A stretch of DNA of 64,000 bases, taken from assembly GCA_000469685.2 (NCBI GenBank), contig LS997567.1, positions 33,635,973 to 33,699,972 on the forward strand, in the 5' to 3' direction. The stretch's first letter is position 1. Each line of letters begins with the position of its first letter. This DNA is from Haemonchus contortus. Its lineage: Eukaryota; Nematoda; Chromadorea; Rhabditida; Trichostrongylidae. Below are positions 1-12,700 of the stretch, piece by piece. The notes below the pieces were generated by a model. The model did no database searches. It saw only the letters and a list, made by a program, of their open reading frames with translations, and was not told where the DNA came from. The position numbers were made by a program, and so were the translations under genes.

Positions 1-557
1 AACTCCTCAGTCGGAAATGTTCACCTCTCGGTAGCACTGAAGGCACCGGCACCACTTTTTGCAATTTTTTCGGCAGTTCATGGTTGCCGCTTCGTACACT
101 CTCATCGATAAATAGTGCCTGGAGATGAGCTCTATCGACGATATATCAAAAAGCACCATCCCTTTCAAATATGGCAAAACGATGAGTTTTCAGGGGTTTT
201 GTGCCAGGATCATAATTAGTGACATCTTGATGACGCCTAATGAACTGTACCCGCAGATCGCATAAACCAATACGCCAACCTTGCATCAATTTTTCCTTGT
301 TGGTATTAGGAACATATTTAATTTTGACCTCGACATTACTATCTCCGCTTGTGAAGGTGCTTGCGCAAGAGAACCCATCAAGTAACTGCTTTGCTCTGAT
401 CTAGTACGAAGTAGGCCTATAAGGAACCATTACAGAGCATGTTACCAGAAAGTCAGCTATTATCCATATTGTTCAACATGTATCTCAACTCATTAAGTGA
501 GAATCAGTTTGACTTGTTCAAGAATACCGGGCTAAAAAGGATATCTGTGATCTCCAG
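1..557. other. Upstream intron of P5CS, no other feature seen
   Basis: This stretch precedes the first recognised P5CS exon and should be intron. I read both strands and saw no conserved kinase-domain exon or transposon hallmark. Confidence 0.5.
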
Positions 558-701
558 GCCGTGACTCAGGACGTCGGCTGGCCTCGCTAACTAATGCGGA
601 GCGCGCAGCAATGGTTCGTCATCTCGCTCACCTGCTCCTACTGAGGGAGAGCGACATAATGGAAGCGAATCAAATGGATCTCAATCAAGCCCAGAATAAT
701 T
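558..701 (+). CDS. alh-13: P5CS exon 1 of the window (linker and start of reductase domain)
   Basis: Acceptor tctccag precedes 558 and donor gtaaga follows 701. The exon starts with two bases of a split codon and ends with one (phase 1). It encodes [10 protein letters not shown], then [20 protein letters not shown] and [14 protein letters not shown], the helical N-terminal part of gamma-glutamyl phosphate reductase (compare DI.ANK.DL in the family). Because the exon opens in mid-codon, further coding exons must lie upstream of the window. Confidence 0.93.
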
Positions 702-3700
702 GTAAGACAGAATTGGTTATTTGTTTTTTTTTACAGAGAATAAAGAAAAACAGTGAAAAAATGTCGGAATTTATTGGGCTCTATCAGTGAATTTTGGAAC
801 CTGTACCTTCTTGCAATATTCCGCAGGCGTTGGTTAGCTTTACTTTAGTCTCTTCTCTCATTCTCTCTCCTTCAGAATTCTTTTATTTTAGGGTTCCGTT
901 ATCGCTGAGTTGGATTGTCATGTAGGTTATCTGCTGCATTCATCACGGGAAAGTTCCTCATTGATAGATAATATTGCAGCTGGAAAAGGAGAGGTGTTGG
1001 ATACACCTTCACTTCCCTGACTGCAAGATTACTTATCCAATAATCAGTGCTCTCTCATATGCAGGCTAAAGACGACGCTGGAAGTGGAAGCGGCATAGAC
1101 ATTGACGCTTGACTGTCTGAGTGGCTGGGACAGGACGTTGCCCCGAAAACCCACTCGTCTTAAATGGAAGCAATCGAGTGTGCAGAAAGGATTATGAAAC
1201 ACTCGGATTTGAAGCTTGCGAGCCTTAGTTTGCTGAAGGAGATTCGGAGTTTAGGTTAAGCATAGCAGTTTTTACGGAAAATCCAACTCCATTGAAAATA
1301 AGCTGTTTGCCTGTACAGATATATGGACTATTTACTGATAGCATATAATTAAACCAAGTCAGATGTTGAATAGCAGTTCCTTTTGATACACAGAAATACA
1401 CTTGAATTCAAAAAAAAACACTTTAGAGTGAGTAAAATATAACAGCAACTATTCAGGCTTGGCTGATAATATGACCCACGATATAACCAGCACCAGACTA
1501 TGTAGTTGAACCGATGTTTTCAGCTTTAATCTCATCAGATTCCCTCATAGTGATAGTAATCTCTCTATATATTATGAAAAGCGCTAACTTTGCGTGTTTG
1601 TTTATTTGTCGGTTTGTCCGTACATCCACCGATGAGGTTTTAGAAATGTCACATGAGCGCATGATAGGAGAAAGGAGGTGAGGAACAAGTTGTTGAGTAG
1701 GAAGTTTAGATAATGTATTAATCTCACTAACCAATACGGATCACTTGGTGATATGCACACGCTAGCGTACGCGGCCCAATTGGTATTGGTAGAAACAATG
1801 GGGCAGTTTGTGGCAATTCGCCACGTTTGCGGGCCTGTCATATTTCCACAAACATTGCAAATTGCCAGTACGTGTTCTAGTATGGATTTGCCCAGGATAA
1901 AAATAGAAAATAGAGATGGAAAATTCTATCAATAAATAGGTACATATGTTGCCCCCATTTTGAGCTAGTTTTACTTGGCTTTTTGCTAATTTCTTACCCT
2001 TTTCTGGGGTACTAAGTAAGTTCTCTACTTAGTGGGTGTGTGCAATCTATATTGCTGAACAGAAGAAGCTCCGCATCAGCGGTGCACGGGTATTTATACC
2101 TAGCCGATACGGGGTGGCTAACAATGGGATTATCAAATTTCACGAAGGTGAGAAACGGTGTCCAGGGCTATCAAAGGTCAAAGGGTCGCACAGAGCGAGA
2201 CCCTCCGCGCACTCCCTTCACAAGTGAATTCTGAACTTCAAGAAAAACAATCATAGTGAAGTAGAAAGAGTTTGGCAAAATTCAGATTTGAATTGCTCAG
2301 TAGCAACATGATACTCAACTATGGATAGTAGTGACGAGGTTCGTTGTCTTGCGTAGCGTTCCGTATCAAATAGGGCAGTTGATACTGAACTAGTGAAGGT
2401 TTGTCGGCTTTTTGTCATTGCATTGTCCTTCGAATATATGCTGCTCTATTTATGGCAAAGTTATTTGCCATATCCACTGTAATCTGTATTCCTGAAACTT
2501 GAATCTGTTCGCTCTTAACATCATTATAATTACGACTGGCTCAAACATATAGGTGACTCCTAATGCAGTTGCATCTACCGCTATTGCTGCTAGTGTCACT
2601 TTCCAATTGTCTTCTATGATGTTTATTAACGATTCCAAGTCGGGAAGGTGGGAACTTTTGAATGGAGAAAAGTATCTCGCGTGGTTGTGTAATAGTCCGT
2701 TTAGTTCCAGCAGCATATCCCTTTTGTTGCATTTCGCAAAGCTTTCTGTTCGATGAGAGACTTCTCCAGCTCGAGCGTTATTCTGGCAATTTTTTCGGGT
2801 GGTCCTCACTCTGCTATGAATGCTATGGTCTCACATTGAATACCTACTATGGATTCGAGTGCCGCAGTGCAGGATGCAATGATTTCTGCTCCTACTTGAC
2901 AGTTGTGGCATCCACTCACTGTACTTGGTTCGACAGAACATTTTTGTTCTACAACAAACTCTGCGAGTTGATAAGTAAACTCGACGTGATAGTGCAATCT
3001 CACTTTTTGTTGAGTGAGCCTACAGTTGCATATTCTAGTAGCTCAACATTACAGACGGAGTATATATTGGCAGCCTGTGCTCATCATCTGGCTGGATGCC
3101 CTTATTGAGTGCAATGGACAGTGGCAAGTGTGTGGTTTTATGTAGCTTTTGCAATTAGTGCAAACATTTGATTGCTGCAATTGGAGAAGATATTCATTGC
3201 CATGTTTGATGTAGGACATCGCACAGGTAGTTCAAAGTTGTTGGGGGCTATCAACGCCTCGTTTTCTGAGATAGCAAATTTTTGATCGAGGAGCGGTAAC
3301 AATGGCTTTCGTATTGGGATTATCGTGAGCGAAACTTCCCCCTATGATTGCGTGGTGATGGCATCGAGAAAAACTTCTGACGCGAATTCAATGAGTGGAA
3401 CCCACTCTCCACAGTTCACTACTTTGAATACCGATTCTGATATGGGTATCGGTGCAAGCCTTGCGAAGGAACATGAAGGAGCATACACAGGCAGGAAACA
3501 TCCGCGTAGAAGTCCATCGCGTGTGTTTCCAGACAGAGCATCCTGGATAGTTGCTAGCAATCTGCAATTCCTCCATGTTTTTATGCGCTTTCAAAGTGTT
3601 GCAACGGTTTTTTTGTCCTTTATAAATGACCCCGCTTCAGCACAACCAACTTGTTATATGGGAGATTTTGTGCTTGTTGTCTTGGGTAAAGAAGTGTACC

Positions 3701-6700
3701 GCTTTAGAGCAAACTGATTCCATGGGCCTTAGCCGAATTTTGATCACTCAGATGGTTTTGTTTTCGTATCTGGCATCGATGCACAACTCTCATTGGATAT
3801 GGTTGAATAGCACCCCACAATTATATTTGTATGAGCAATCACCTTTGCTGTTGCAAACCATGTCTACAGTGTGCCGCATGTATCCATGTTTACATGCTTG
3901 GGAACTGCTCAGCGTGGCTGCTACTACCAGCACTATTGTGACCTTTATGGAAACATTTAGCGACCATGAATCAAACGTATTCATAACAACGACTTCCTGA
4001 GCGGTGTTTGTGGTGCTCCTTTTCATAATCACGAATTGTTTTATAATGATCGCACGTTGAATGCACGTTGGTATTATGCTTCCCAACACGCATGCAATTA
4101 TTGCAATGGAAGCTATTGCTCCAATTGGACAGCAGTGAGGGTTTCCGACCAAGGAAGCCAAGGAGCTGTCATGACCTGGCTTTCGTGTTCTAATCTTAGG
4201 GCGGGCATTCCACAATTTCGGTAAAATTGCTATTCAAAGCTCGAGGGGATGCGGTAGCAAGTTTGTGCAAGGGAGAGGCGAGTAACTTGAGGATGAGCTT
4301 CCTCGACAATTTATGAACATTATGCAATCCTTGTTGAAGCAAGTTCGGAACTTGTCTCTGATTACCCAAGATTGCCAATCCATTGGCGTATATCAGGTTG
4401 TCTTTAGCCGACCCTGCATTTATGATACATACGAGGATGGTAAGTACCGTCCACTTCCAGCAGTTTGAATAGGCGTGAGTAGAATTGCCACCCGAATGTT
4501 TTTCAATCTTTCGTAAAACCTCGTATGCTCGAGTTTTCGAGGCTCTCGCTTGATTTCTGCAAGGAACTTGTGAAGAAGTCTCTTGCTCTGCTTGCCTTCC
4601 TTCAATGCCGTCCCACTGCGTAACGGAGGTTGTATTTCACTCGTTTCTGCTATGTTCTCCTCTATTGCTTCGTCGTACAATCGAATTTCGAGACGATATA
4701 CTTTGTCAAGCCGTCTGTGCAGAAGGGTGTAATTGGGCATTCTGACTTTTACTGACCTGATCATGCCCTCAACACTTTTCATACATCCTGTCATTTTGCC
4801 ATAGAACCAGTTTCCTCATGGAAGGCTTTCTCTCTACGATCTCATTTTTTCCTAGCTTTGAGTTCTCGGAGGATATGTTTCTGGTTGCTTTAGAATCTTT
4901 GTGTGGCTGTCACGTATTGCTGTGAGGTATTCTGTGTTCCACTTTCCCCAGAACCTGGCCGCAAACGTTTCGCCTGTTGCCTGCGACACCGACTGAATGA
5001 GTTCCGGATCGAAGTCGTTGTCGGAATGATCACTGATCTGAGATCCTGTGGTAGAGCAAACTTCAGAGTTCCTTAGAAGAAGACTCCGGTCTTAACGGTA
5101 ATTAATTGAAATCCGTGAGACCAACCTTAGTAATAGGTCTGGAATAATGATTGACTCAATTCGAGTAAGAGCAGTGGTCATTTCAGTACATTTTAACTTT
5201 TTGCTACCAATCGTTTTCGAAAAACACCGTTTTACCGTTCCAAACAATCTTTTCCATACGCCTCCCACCTCTAGGGCAGCGCTTGGATGGTTGAAAATCC
5301 ATGTTATGCGCTAGAAAGATCTGAAGTACATCGCAGAGTAGCCATCTATATCATTATTTTGATTACTTGACTACTTGTCCAAGCTTGACGTTTGTTCCGC
5401 AGTCTGTACGTATTAAGTTAAGTACGCCTCTTCTTAACGCGGAACGAACGAAGCTGTTCGAGAAGGTAGCTGCGTTCACATCTCCGACGACTTCTAAGTG
5501 TATCGCCCAGGTGAACAGGCACGTGTGTGAGTACACGGACATCTTTGTCTTTGCCTTTGAGTCGAACGGCCCCATGAAGTCGCAGCCAACGTTTCAACTA
5601 GTTTCAACAAAGTTCAACGGAATGGTTCCGTCATTACCACCCTATCTTTGGGTAGAGGTCACATCTCAGGCTCGAAATGAAAGACCTTGATACCTTTCGC
5701 AGATCCCGCAACCCTTTAAGTGGTTTTTTATTGCTGTCGACGGCTGTGGGATCCAATACTCTGTCTTGTTAATGAAAGCTCATGATCTTTGCCACAGTGA
5801 GATTGTCGTAATGAATCTTTGCTATTGTCAAGCGACCTAGATCCGAATCATTTGGTATCGGCAGATCAGTGATCCGGTATCGTGAGGTAAGTTCGCATTG
5901 CGAATTCCTGTTTTCTATCGAATCACCTCATTTTCATTGCGAACTGTATTTATATGAGGAAGGCGCTTTCGCAGCTCTATATGCTTACACCGCGATGTTA
6001 TGAGGCTGATAGCATTCTTTCGGCACTCGTTATATCGCCTGAGCAGATTTTCTTCCTGTGAATAAGTTGGTAAGGATAGATAGATATGTTGCGATAGATG
6101 TTCACCTTTCCTGATTGCATCGATGAACCCATTTTGATAGGGTTTTGCCAACCAAGGCTAGTGTCCTTAATGCTCGGATGTACCCCGAGAACCGTGTAGT
6201 ATCGATCAATGGGTCGTTGGAAATCGATACACCGGGATCAGAAATGATCATTTTGAGTTGATCTGGTCCTTCGGTTTTCATTTGTGTGATGTGAGTCCTC
6301 TCGTTCCAGCATCTACTGGATGTAGTAATTGGTAGGCACGTTGTAGAAATTAACAGCGGTATCTTTTGAATCTCCTATAGGTTGCTTTATCTGATAGATG
6401 TGTTTTCTTCGATTAGAAACAAACGGAGGCTACCTACGTGTTGATTTTATCCACGATAGCGCAATTTCGCTATCACCCACGATGCTGATTGGAGGAATTT
6501 TCGGCATTAATTTGCTTTGCAATGTATTTGCCAAAGCTATGCCAATTAAAATTGCAAGGGGTTCTAATTGTGGCATTGTCTGAACTGTCTTTTTTGGTGT
6601 AAGAAATGTCTTTCCACTTATGAGTTGGGGAGCTGCATGCGTATCATTGCCCTGGAGATACGCACCGCTGCCGCTATTGCTTTACTTGCGTCACAAATTA

Positions 6701-9700
6701 CCCATAGGGTATGGCATTTTCCGGTGCCATTTTCTGCGCGCCTTGAGATCGTGTTTGTCATTGATCCCTCAACGAGCAGTATTCCACTTAATACTTAGCT
6801 CTGCAGTCATACGATCATTCTATTTTAAAGTAGTGTTGATTTCTCCCATCAACGACTTCAATTTCATGAGCTGTAGCCCTGTGAATCCGATAGGGTCGTA
6901 TCTTGGGGTGTGGTGCGTTAGGAACGAAATGGTCGCGTCGCGGTGAGAGGGGCGTCGCGCGCGAAGGAATGTAGCAGGATGCAGCAGTAGGTAAGAAATA
7001 CAAGAACAAAAGTACTAATAGTAGAATTATGCATAAAATAATGATCGCATATCGATTGAGCTGTATGAAGAACGCTAGAGCTGTAATAACGGCGAATGAG
7101 TGGTCCGCGACAGCCGCGTGCGGCGAATCGATTACCCAAAATCGTTCCTAATGCCCGTCTCCCCGTATCTTGAGATCAACTGGTCAATGTCTCGTTTTGT
7201 CAAGTAATCTTTTTGTGCCACTGCAGTGCTCACTTGGAATTTGTCTGGTTTTGTGTTCACTTCCAGAAGTGTTATGTTTGTTCCCGCAGACGATCTTGTT
7301 CTGAGATGACTGCGTTGACTTAAATTTGCTATGTATTCACTCACGTTCATGCCTATCTCCGCCAAGATTGCTTGGGAATCCCTGTATTGTCGGAGATCTT
7401 TTTCGGCCTATTTGCTTGAAGGAGAATGTTGTTTACGTATAAGTAATCCATGATCCTCCTAGCAATATCCGTGTTTTTGTGGTTAAGGTAGGCTACGATG
7501 ATTATGTTAATAATGCTTAGAGATGCCGTTAGACCGAAAGGAAGGCGAGCAAATCGGTACTCCACAATGTTATCCCTTGTTGGTGAATTATTTGAATTCT
7601 TGAATCATAAGAATCTGCAAAGGTCTTTGTGGTCTTCTTGCAGTCTTATTTGTGTGAATGCTTCTTGGATATCGCACAGTAGTATTATATTACCGGTTCT
7701 GCTTGCAACAAGAATATCGTGAATCTTGTTCACAAACGATTCTCCGGTATGGATAACGTCGTTCGAAGATAGTTGTCCGCGTTTTCTCGACGGAGCGTCG
7801 GCTACTATTCAGAGTGGCTTTGGCTCTGCAGGGTGCCATACCCCTGGGGGTCCCATGCAGTAGCAGTCAACGCTCTCAGTCAACTTCTGAGTCAACTTCA
7901 TCAGCGTATCTGACAACATTTGTATGAATGTACTCTTCGAATAATTTTGTATACCATTTCTGCTGTTCTTTCTTAGTCTGCAAATTAATCAACAATGGAA
8001 TCAGCCTACGGAAAGCAACAGCATAGTTTCAGTTGTATTTTCTGTCAGTGGTAGTGCGCTGAGAGCGATTAGTTGTTGCATGAGCTGTTTGCTCTCTGGG
8101 TGATTTAATAAAGGACTGCAGGGTTTGTGGGTGCCGCTGCTGTTCGTTTGCATAGGTATGATACCACGGCCATGAATGTTTGGACCGAAAATTGATTTGG
8201 CTATGTGCAATTCGGATGGTATTTGTAAGAGCTTGCCATTGGGAGGGACTAGTGATAATAGTAATTCAGTCCAACAGGAGTATTGGGATTTTGATGTTCT
8301 CCCTGAACTCGTGGATTGCATACCCAAAGTTCGTTTAATTGGAGGAAATGTTTGTCTTCCTTCGGCAAGTGTATTGACGAGAATCCGTTTGTGATTATCA
8401 GTATTGTTTGGGCTTTCATGTCAATTTCCATGCCGTGTGCAGTGAGTATTTTAATTGTGACCACGTTACCTTGGAACTTTTCTGTGTGTCCACCAACTCT
8501 CAACATGGCACACATTTCTCGCGACTGCTTGGGGAGTGCGAGATCCTGTGCTGTTTGTTCTGTTACTAGCGTCTTCTGAGCTTCCGTATCGAAGAAGTTT
8601 AGTGTTTCTTCGAATTGGTCCGTTATAGTTCCACACGCTATCTTGGGCTGTTATCAGCACGATTTGTTTTTTAGCTTCAGTAGCTTGATTACTTGTATTG
8701 TCAGAATTGACGCAGGCATTATTGGCTATCGCTCTACCTTGAAAAGGTCTCTTATTTCGAGCATCACTATTTTGAGCATTATTACATTCCATGGCTGTCT
8801 TTCCCGTCTACTTTGATGGGGGTTTCTTGATTCTGATGTTATGTGCTTCCTAGGCTAGAATCCAGAGTTTGGTTTGTTGGAGTCATTGAAACCGTTCCCT
8901 TTGTGTATGGGACCATTGGCGAAGCATAGGCGACGTCGTGCATTTGTTTGCAGCGCGAGCAGTTTTTCTTGGGGCATTCGCTGCTTTTATGGCTGTCAGC
9001 AAAGCATTTCCAACAAAGTTGCTCCTTTTTTAGGATATCTCTTCTTTCATTCACTCCTACGACCGTTCTGCAGTAATTTGACATTTGGTTGGCATTTTTG
9101 CAAAATACGCACGCCTTTGAGACTCTATAAGACTGCTTTCTGGAGTATCTCTCTCTTTCTCCGTTGTGGTCCTGCTTTGAAAAGTTCTTGATTCCACGAA
9201 TTTCTTCGCTTCTATCTCTCTTCCCAGCTCGTTCACTATGTCTTCAGTTTTTACTTCGTCCTTGCCTTGGGTAGTTATCAGGACGCTCTTCACAATGCTG
9301 TATGGAAACTTCTCAAGAATTTTTTTGTCCATAGCGTGCGAATGTCTTCACCTGCTGATACAATTTGGTTAACGAGCATTCTGGTTTTGTTGGAGACATT
9401 GTTGCAGGCAGTCGCGTTGTTGGCCGCTGGACGCCTGTCAATGAGTTCTTGTACTATTTTTGCTCTCTTTATGGGTTCACACCCGTATTTGTTCTGTGGA
9501 CCTTCAATCATCTAGTTGTAGTTTTTTGGAACCAACTGTATTCCTTTACCGGCTACTTCCGCCTCTCCTCACAAGCTGTTTTTCGAGAGCAGCATTTTCT
9601 CCACTGGCTTAATCCTTTGTTATCGTGCACTAGTGTTGGGAAGGCTGTCCAGTATCCTGAAAACTCCTCCTCGTTCCCGTAAAATTTCGACATCTTATCT

Positions 9701-12700
9701 GTCTGGGTCTCAGTGTGCGGCAAATTGCATCTTCTGTGCCGAATGACCGCCTCTGTGTCTGTCAGTCCGCCTCCAACACGTAGGTCACTTCGTTACATGA
9801 GCTATTTTCTCCGTGAATTTGCACTCTGGATCGATGTCTTCTATTTCATTTGTGAGTTTTTTTGTTAACCCTAGTTTTTGCCTCAGCAAATTCTTTCTCT
9901 AATTTGTCAACACAAGAGATTGCACGGAATCCCTAGACTCTATGATTTTTATTCCGCCAGCTATCAGCCTTACTGCGGTAGAGCATTCTTCGTACTGTGC
10001 GCGGTCATCGCCTACAGAGTTCATTTCCTCTGCGTAAAAGCTGTAATTGTCTAGAAGAGTGTCGAGAGTTTTTGCGTTGTATCCGATTGGCTTTTCGTGG
10101 AAAATAAGCGACATTTTGGGCTATTTCTTATTTATTGTCTTTTTTTGCAAATTCGCTCATAGTTTCCGGATTTTGCCAAAGACCGGTTGATACTGCTGCT
10201 CTGAATAGTAACAGTTCCTAGTTCCAGTAGGTTTTAGCCGGAAGAACGAGCTTATATAAGGCTTCGCCTTCGAACGGTGGTCTGCTTCCAAGTTTGATCG
10301 GGATCATCCGATGAAACGGGAGGTTATCGCTGTTTTAGCAGATGCACCGGAAATTGTCCCCGCTTGGGAACAAGCGAGTCTTACGTGGTGGCTCGCTAAT
10401 TTTTTATCCTTTTTTTAGGATATTGAGTAAGTTGTCTGCTCAGTGGCTAAATGCAATTTTCATGTTAAGCCCAAGAATTAGCGGTGCACGAGTATTTATA
10501 AATAGGCGATACGGGGTGGCAAATAATGGGGTTCTCGAAGGTCAAAGCCTTGAGAAACAGTGTACAGGGACATCAGGGATCACAGGGGTAGCAAGTAGTG
10601 TACAGGGTTAGCAAAAGTGAAAGGGTCGCGCAGAGTGAGACAGTGAGAAGACTCCCTAACTACGACTATCATTAGGTGCATAATATTTTTACCATTCTGA
10701 AGAATTAGCAAGAGGATAATTGCTTATTAGCTCCTGTCTTTGGTTTCGAACAAGAGGGCTTTGAGAAACCCGAGCCTCTGGTGAGCCACAGGAGGTGAAG
10801 ACCGTCCTTCCTTCGATGAAGAGACGGAAAAATAATTGTTGTCTGCCTATTGTCTCGCATACCAAACTGATTACAGTTTTTACAACTTACCAATTTAATG
10901 TCGTACATATTCAGCGTTTAGGCCTTGATCTCCAACTTTTGAGCCGTCTAAAAATGACCAAAGCTAAGATCGTGGATCTGCACAACGGCTTGAAGACCAT
11001 TGCAGACTTGGCTGAAACTCTTGTCGGACGTTGCCTTCGAAGGGTTAGTACAGCCGATGGGTTTCCGGAAGATACCGGTGTTTTTGTTGTGTTGTCGTTA
11101 ATTTTGGCATTCGTGCACATCTTTCACCATTGCAAGTTGATAGCTCTTTTTACGAGCATTGTGTTGTACTATACCTAACGCAGTAAGTGTGTCTGTTGAT
11201 TTGTCTGTGTGTCTGCGCGTGTGTACGTGTGTATGTGTGTATGTCTGTGTTGTGTAAGTGTGTGTGTAAGCGTGTGTAAGTGTATACGAGTGTAATTGTG
11301 TGTATGTGTGTATGTTTATGCTACAGCTATAGATAATATTAGGGTGTCCGGAAAAATTTTGGAAAATTTTGCCTACCAAGCTTGAAAGCATGTTGCTCGC
11401 GAACGCGCTAGGCTAGGAGTGCTATAGATTTGATAGCAGAGAAAGGGGCATTGTTCATAGGTCAGTACAATAACTAATCGGCATTTGACGTGGTCGTCCG
11501 GAGTAAATAGTCGCAGACCAAACGATGTGCCGTCGATACAACTACATGTTTCTCCATTACGAAACTCATCCACTCCGACATTCAGGCCTGGAATGAGATA
11601 TGGTGACTGTTTGGCAGCAGTCACCCTCTCTTGTTTTCTACCATGGAAGGAGCGATCACCTTTTGTGAGAAGAGATTTGCTTCGACGAAGTTCGTTGATG
11701 CAAACGTCCACCGTCCTCAAATACCGACACTGTTCTGGTCTCCCGTCAAATCAACACTATTCAATGTGGCAGGATTTGGAGAAGACGATTCCTACTCCCC
11801 ATTCCGTAATCCACGACATGCTACGTAAAAGCCACTTTCAGATCAAGACTTTTTGCAAATATCGCGCACCTTGGCTGAGCAGGAGTGTCGAGTTCAAGCG
11901 AGTATTCGTCAGAACCTCCCCGACTGTAAGCGAACGACGACATCAACCAGCTTCATCATTGCTCAACATATAAAGTAGATGTCATATGAAAATCTATACA
12001 GGAAACCGTAATGATTCACAGTGGACGTAAGGCCACAGCTCGCAACAAAGCGAAACGCTCACACCAAGGAAGGAATGAGCTCATTCTTCCTCTGCAAAAC
12101 CGAGTGTTTTAATGGGAGATGCAAGAGTATCCTGTCACCGACTGAGAGAGGTGGTGTTTCGAACCCCTATTTCACCGATCACAAGGGAATTTTCGATTGT
12201 AATGGATAATGCTCGATCATCCCGCGCGAGGACGTCGTGAATGAGCTGGAAAGATTGGTATATCAATACTTTCAAAGGCCCATAGGCCTGCTCTAGAGAG
12301 AAACAATTCACCAACTGCCGAGAAGTCAAGTACGAATAGGTAGTAGATTGACGAATAGCGTTACGCCTCTCTTTATATTGAAGAAATGGCATCAATGCCC
12401 TGTCCGGTTGATGGAGAGACGTGGCTAGAAAAAGTTACCATCTCGATCACTGATCGAAGTTTCATGCTGTGGGTATTTTGTGTTGAAAAAACCGGCAGAA
12501 TATTTTCTCAAAACTTTTCGTACACCCTATAGTCCTTTCACTCTTGTGGTAGTGTCTAAACTTAGTAGGATGCAGGCGGCGCACCACCCTACAGTGTAAA
12601 GGAGGGAGCCCCGTGTGCGATCCAACTGCTATGAAATAATTAGTGACTGATATAGTTCTGAAAAATGTTGGGTCAATACATTTTTAGACAAAAGTCAGCG

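Larger units (their letters stand above)
1965..10650 (-). mobile_element. Decayed BEL/Pao LTR retroelement with envelope-like gene
   Basis: On the minus strand, from right to left, lie an LTR-like repeat, gag with a zinc knuckle, an aspartic protease-like domain, reverse transcriptase, RNase H, integrase, integrase C-terminal domain, an envelope-like reading frame, and the matching LTR-like repeat. This is the BEL/Pao order with an env after pol, as known for some nematode elements. At about 8.7 kb it is near full length, but every domain is broken by stops or frameshifts. It sits in intron 1 of P5CS in the opposite orientation. Boundaries are approximate because terminal dinucleotides and target duplication were not resolved. 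Confidence 0.85.

Noticed and set aside
1..557. Search for a glutamate-5-kinase exon of P5CS on the + strand
   Set aside because: No kinase motif could be read before the acceptor at 557; the kinase half must be outside the window.
892..1114. Exon-like open stretches, one ending in a stop, with AG before and GT after
   Set aside because: They neither match P5CS nor fit the phase left by exon 1, and the next true P5CS segment is found at 10922.
10795..11178. Plus-strand ORF of 127 codons
   Set aside because: Only 10922-11043 is exon; the flanks are intron that happens to be open, as the splice sites and P5CS alignment show.
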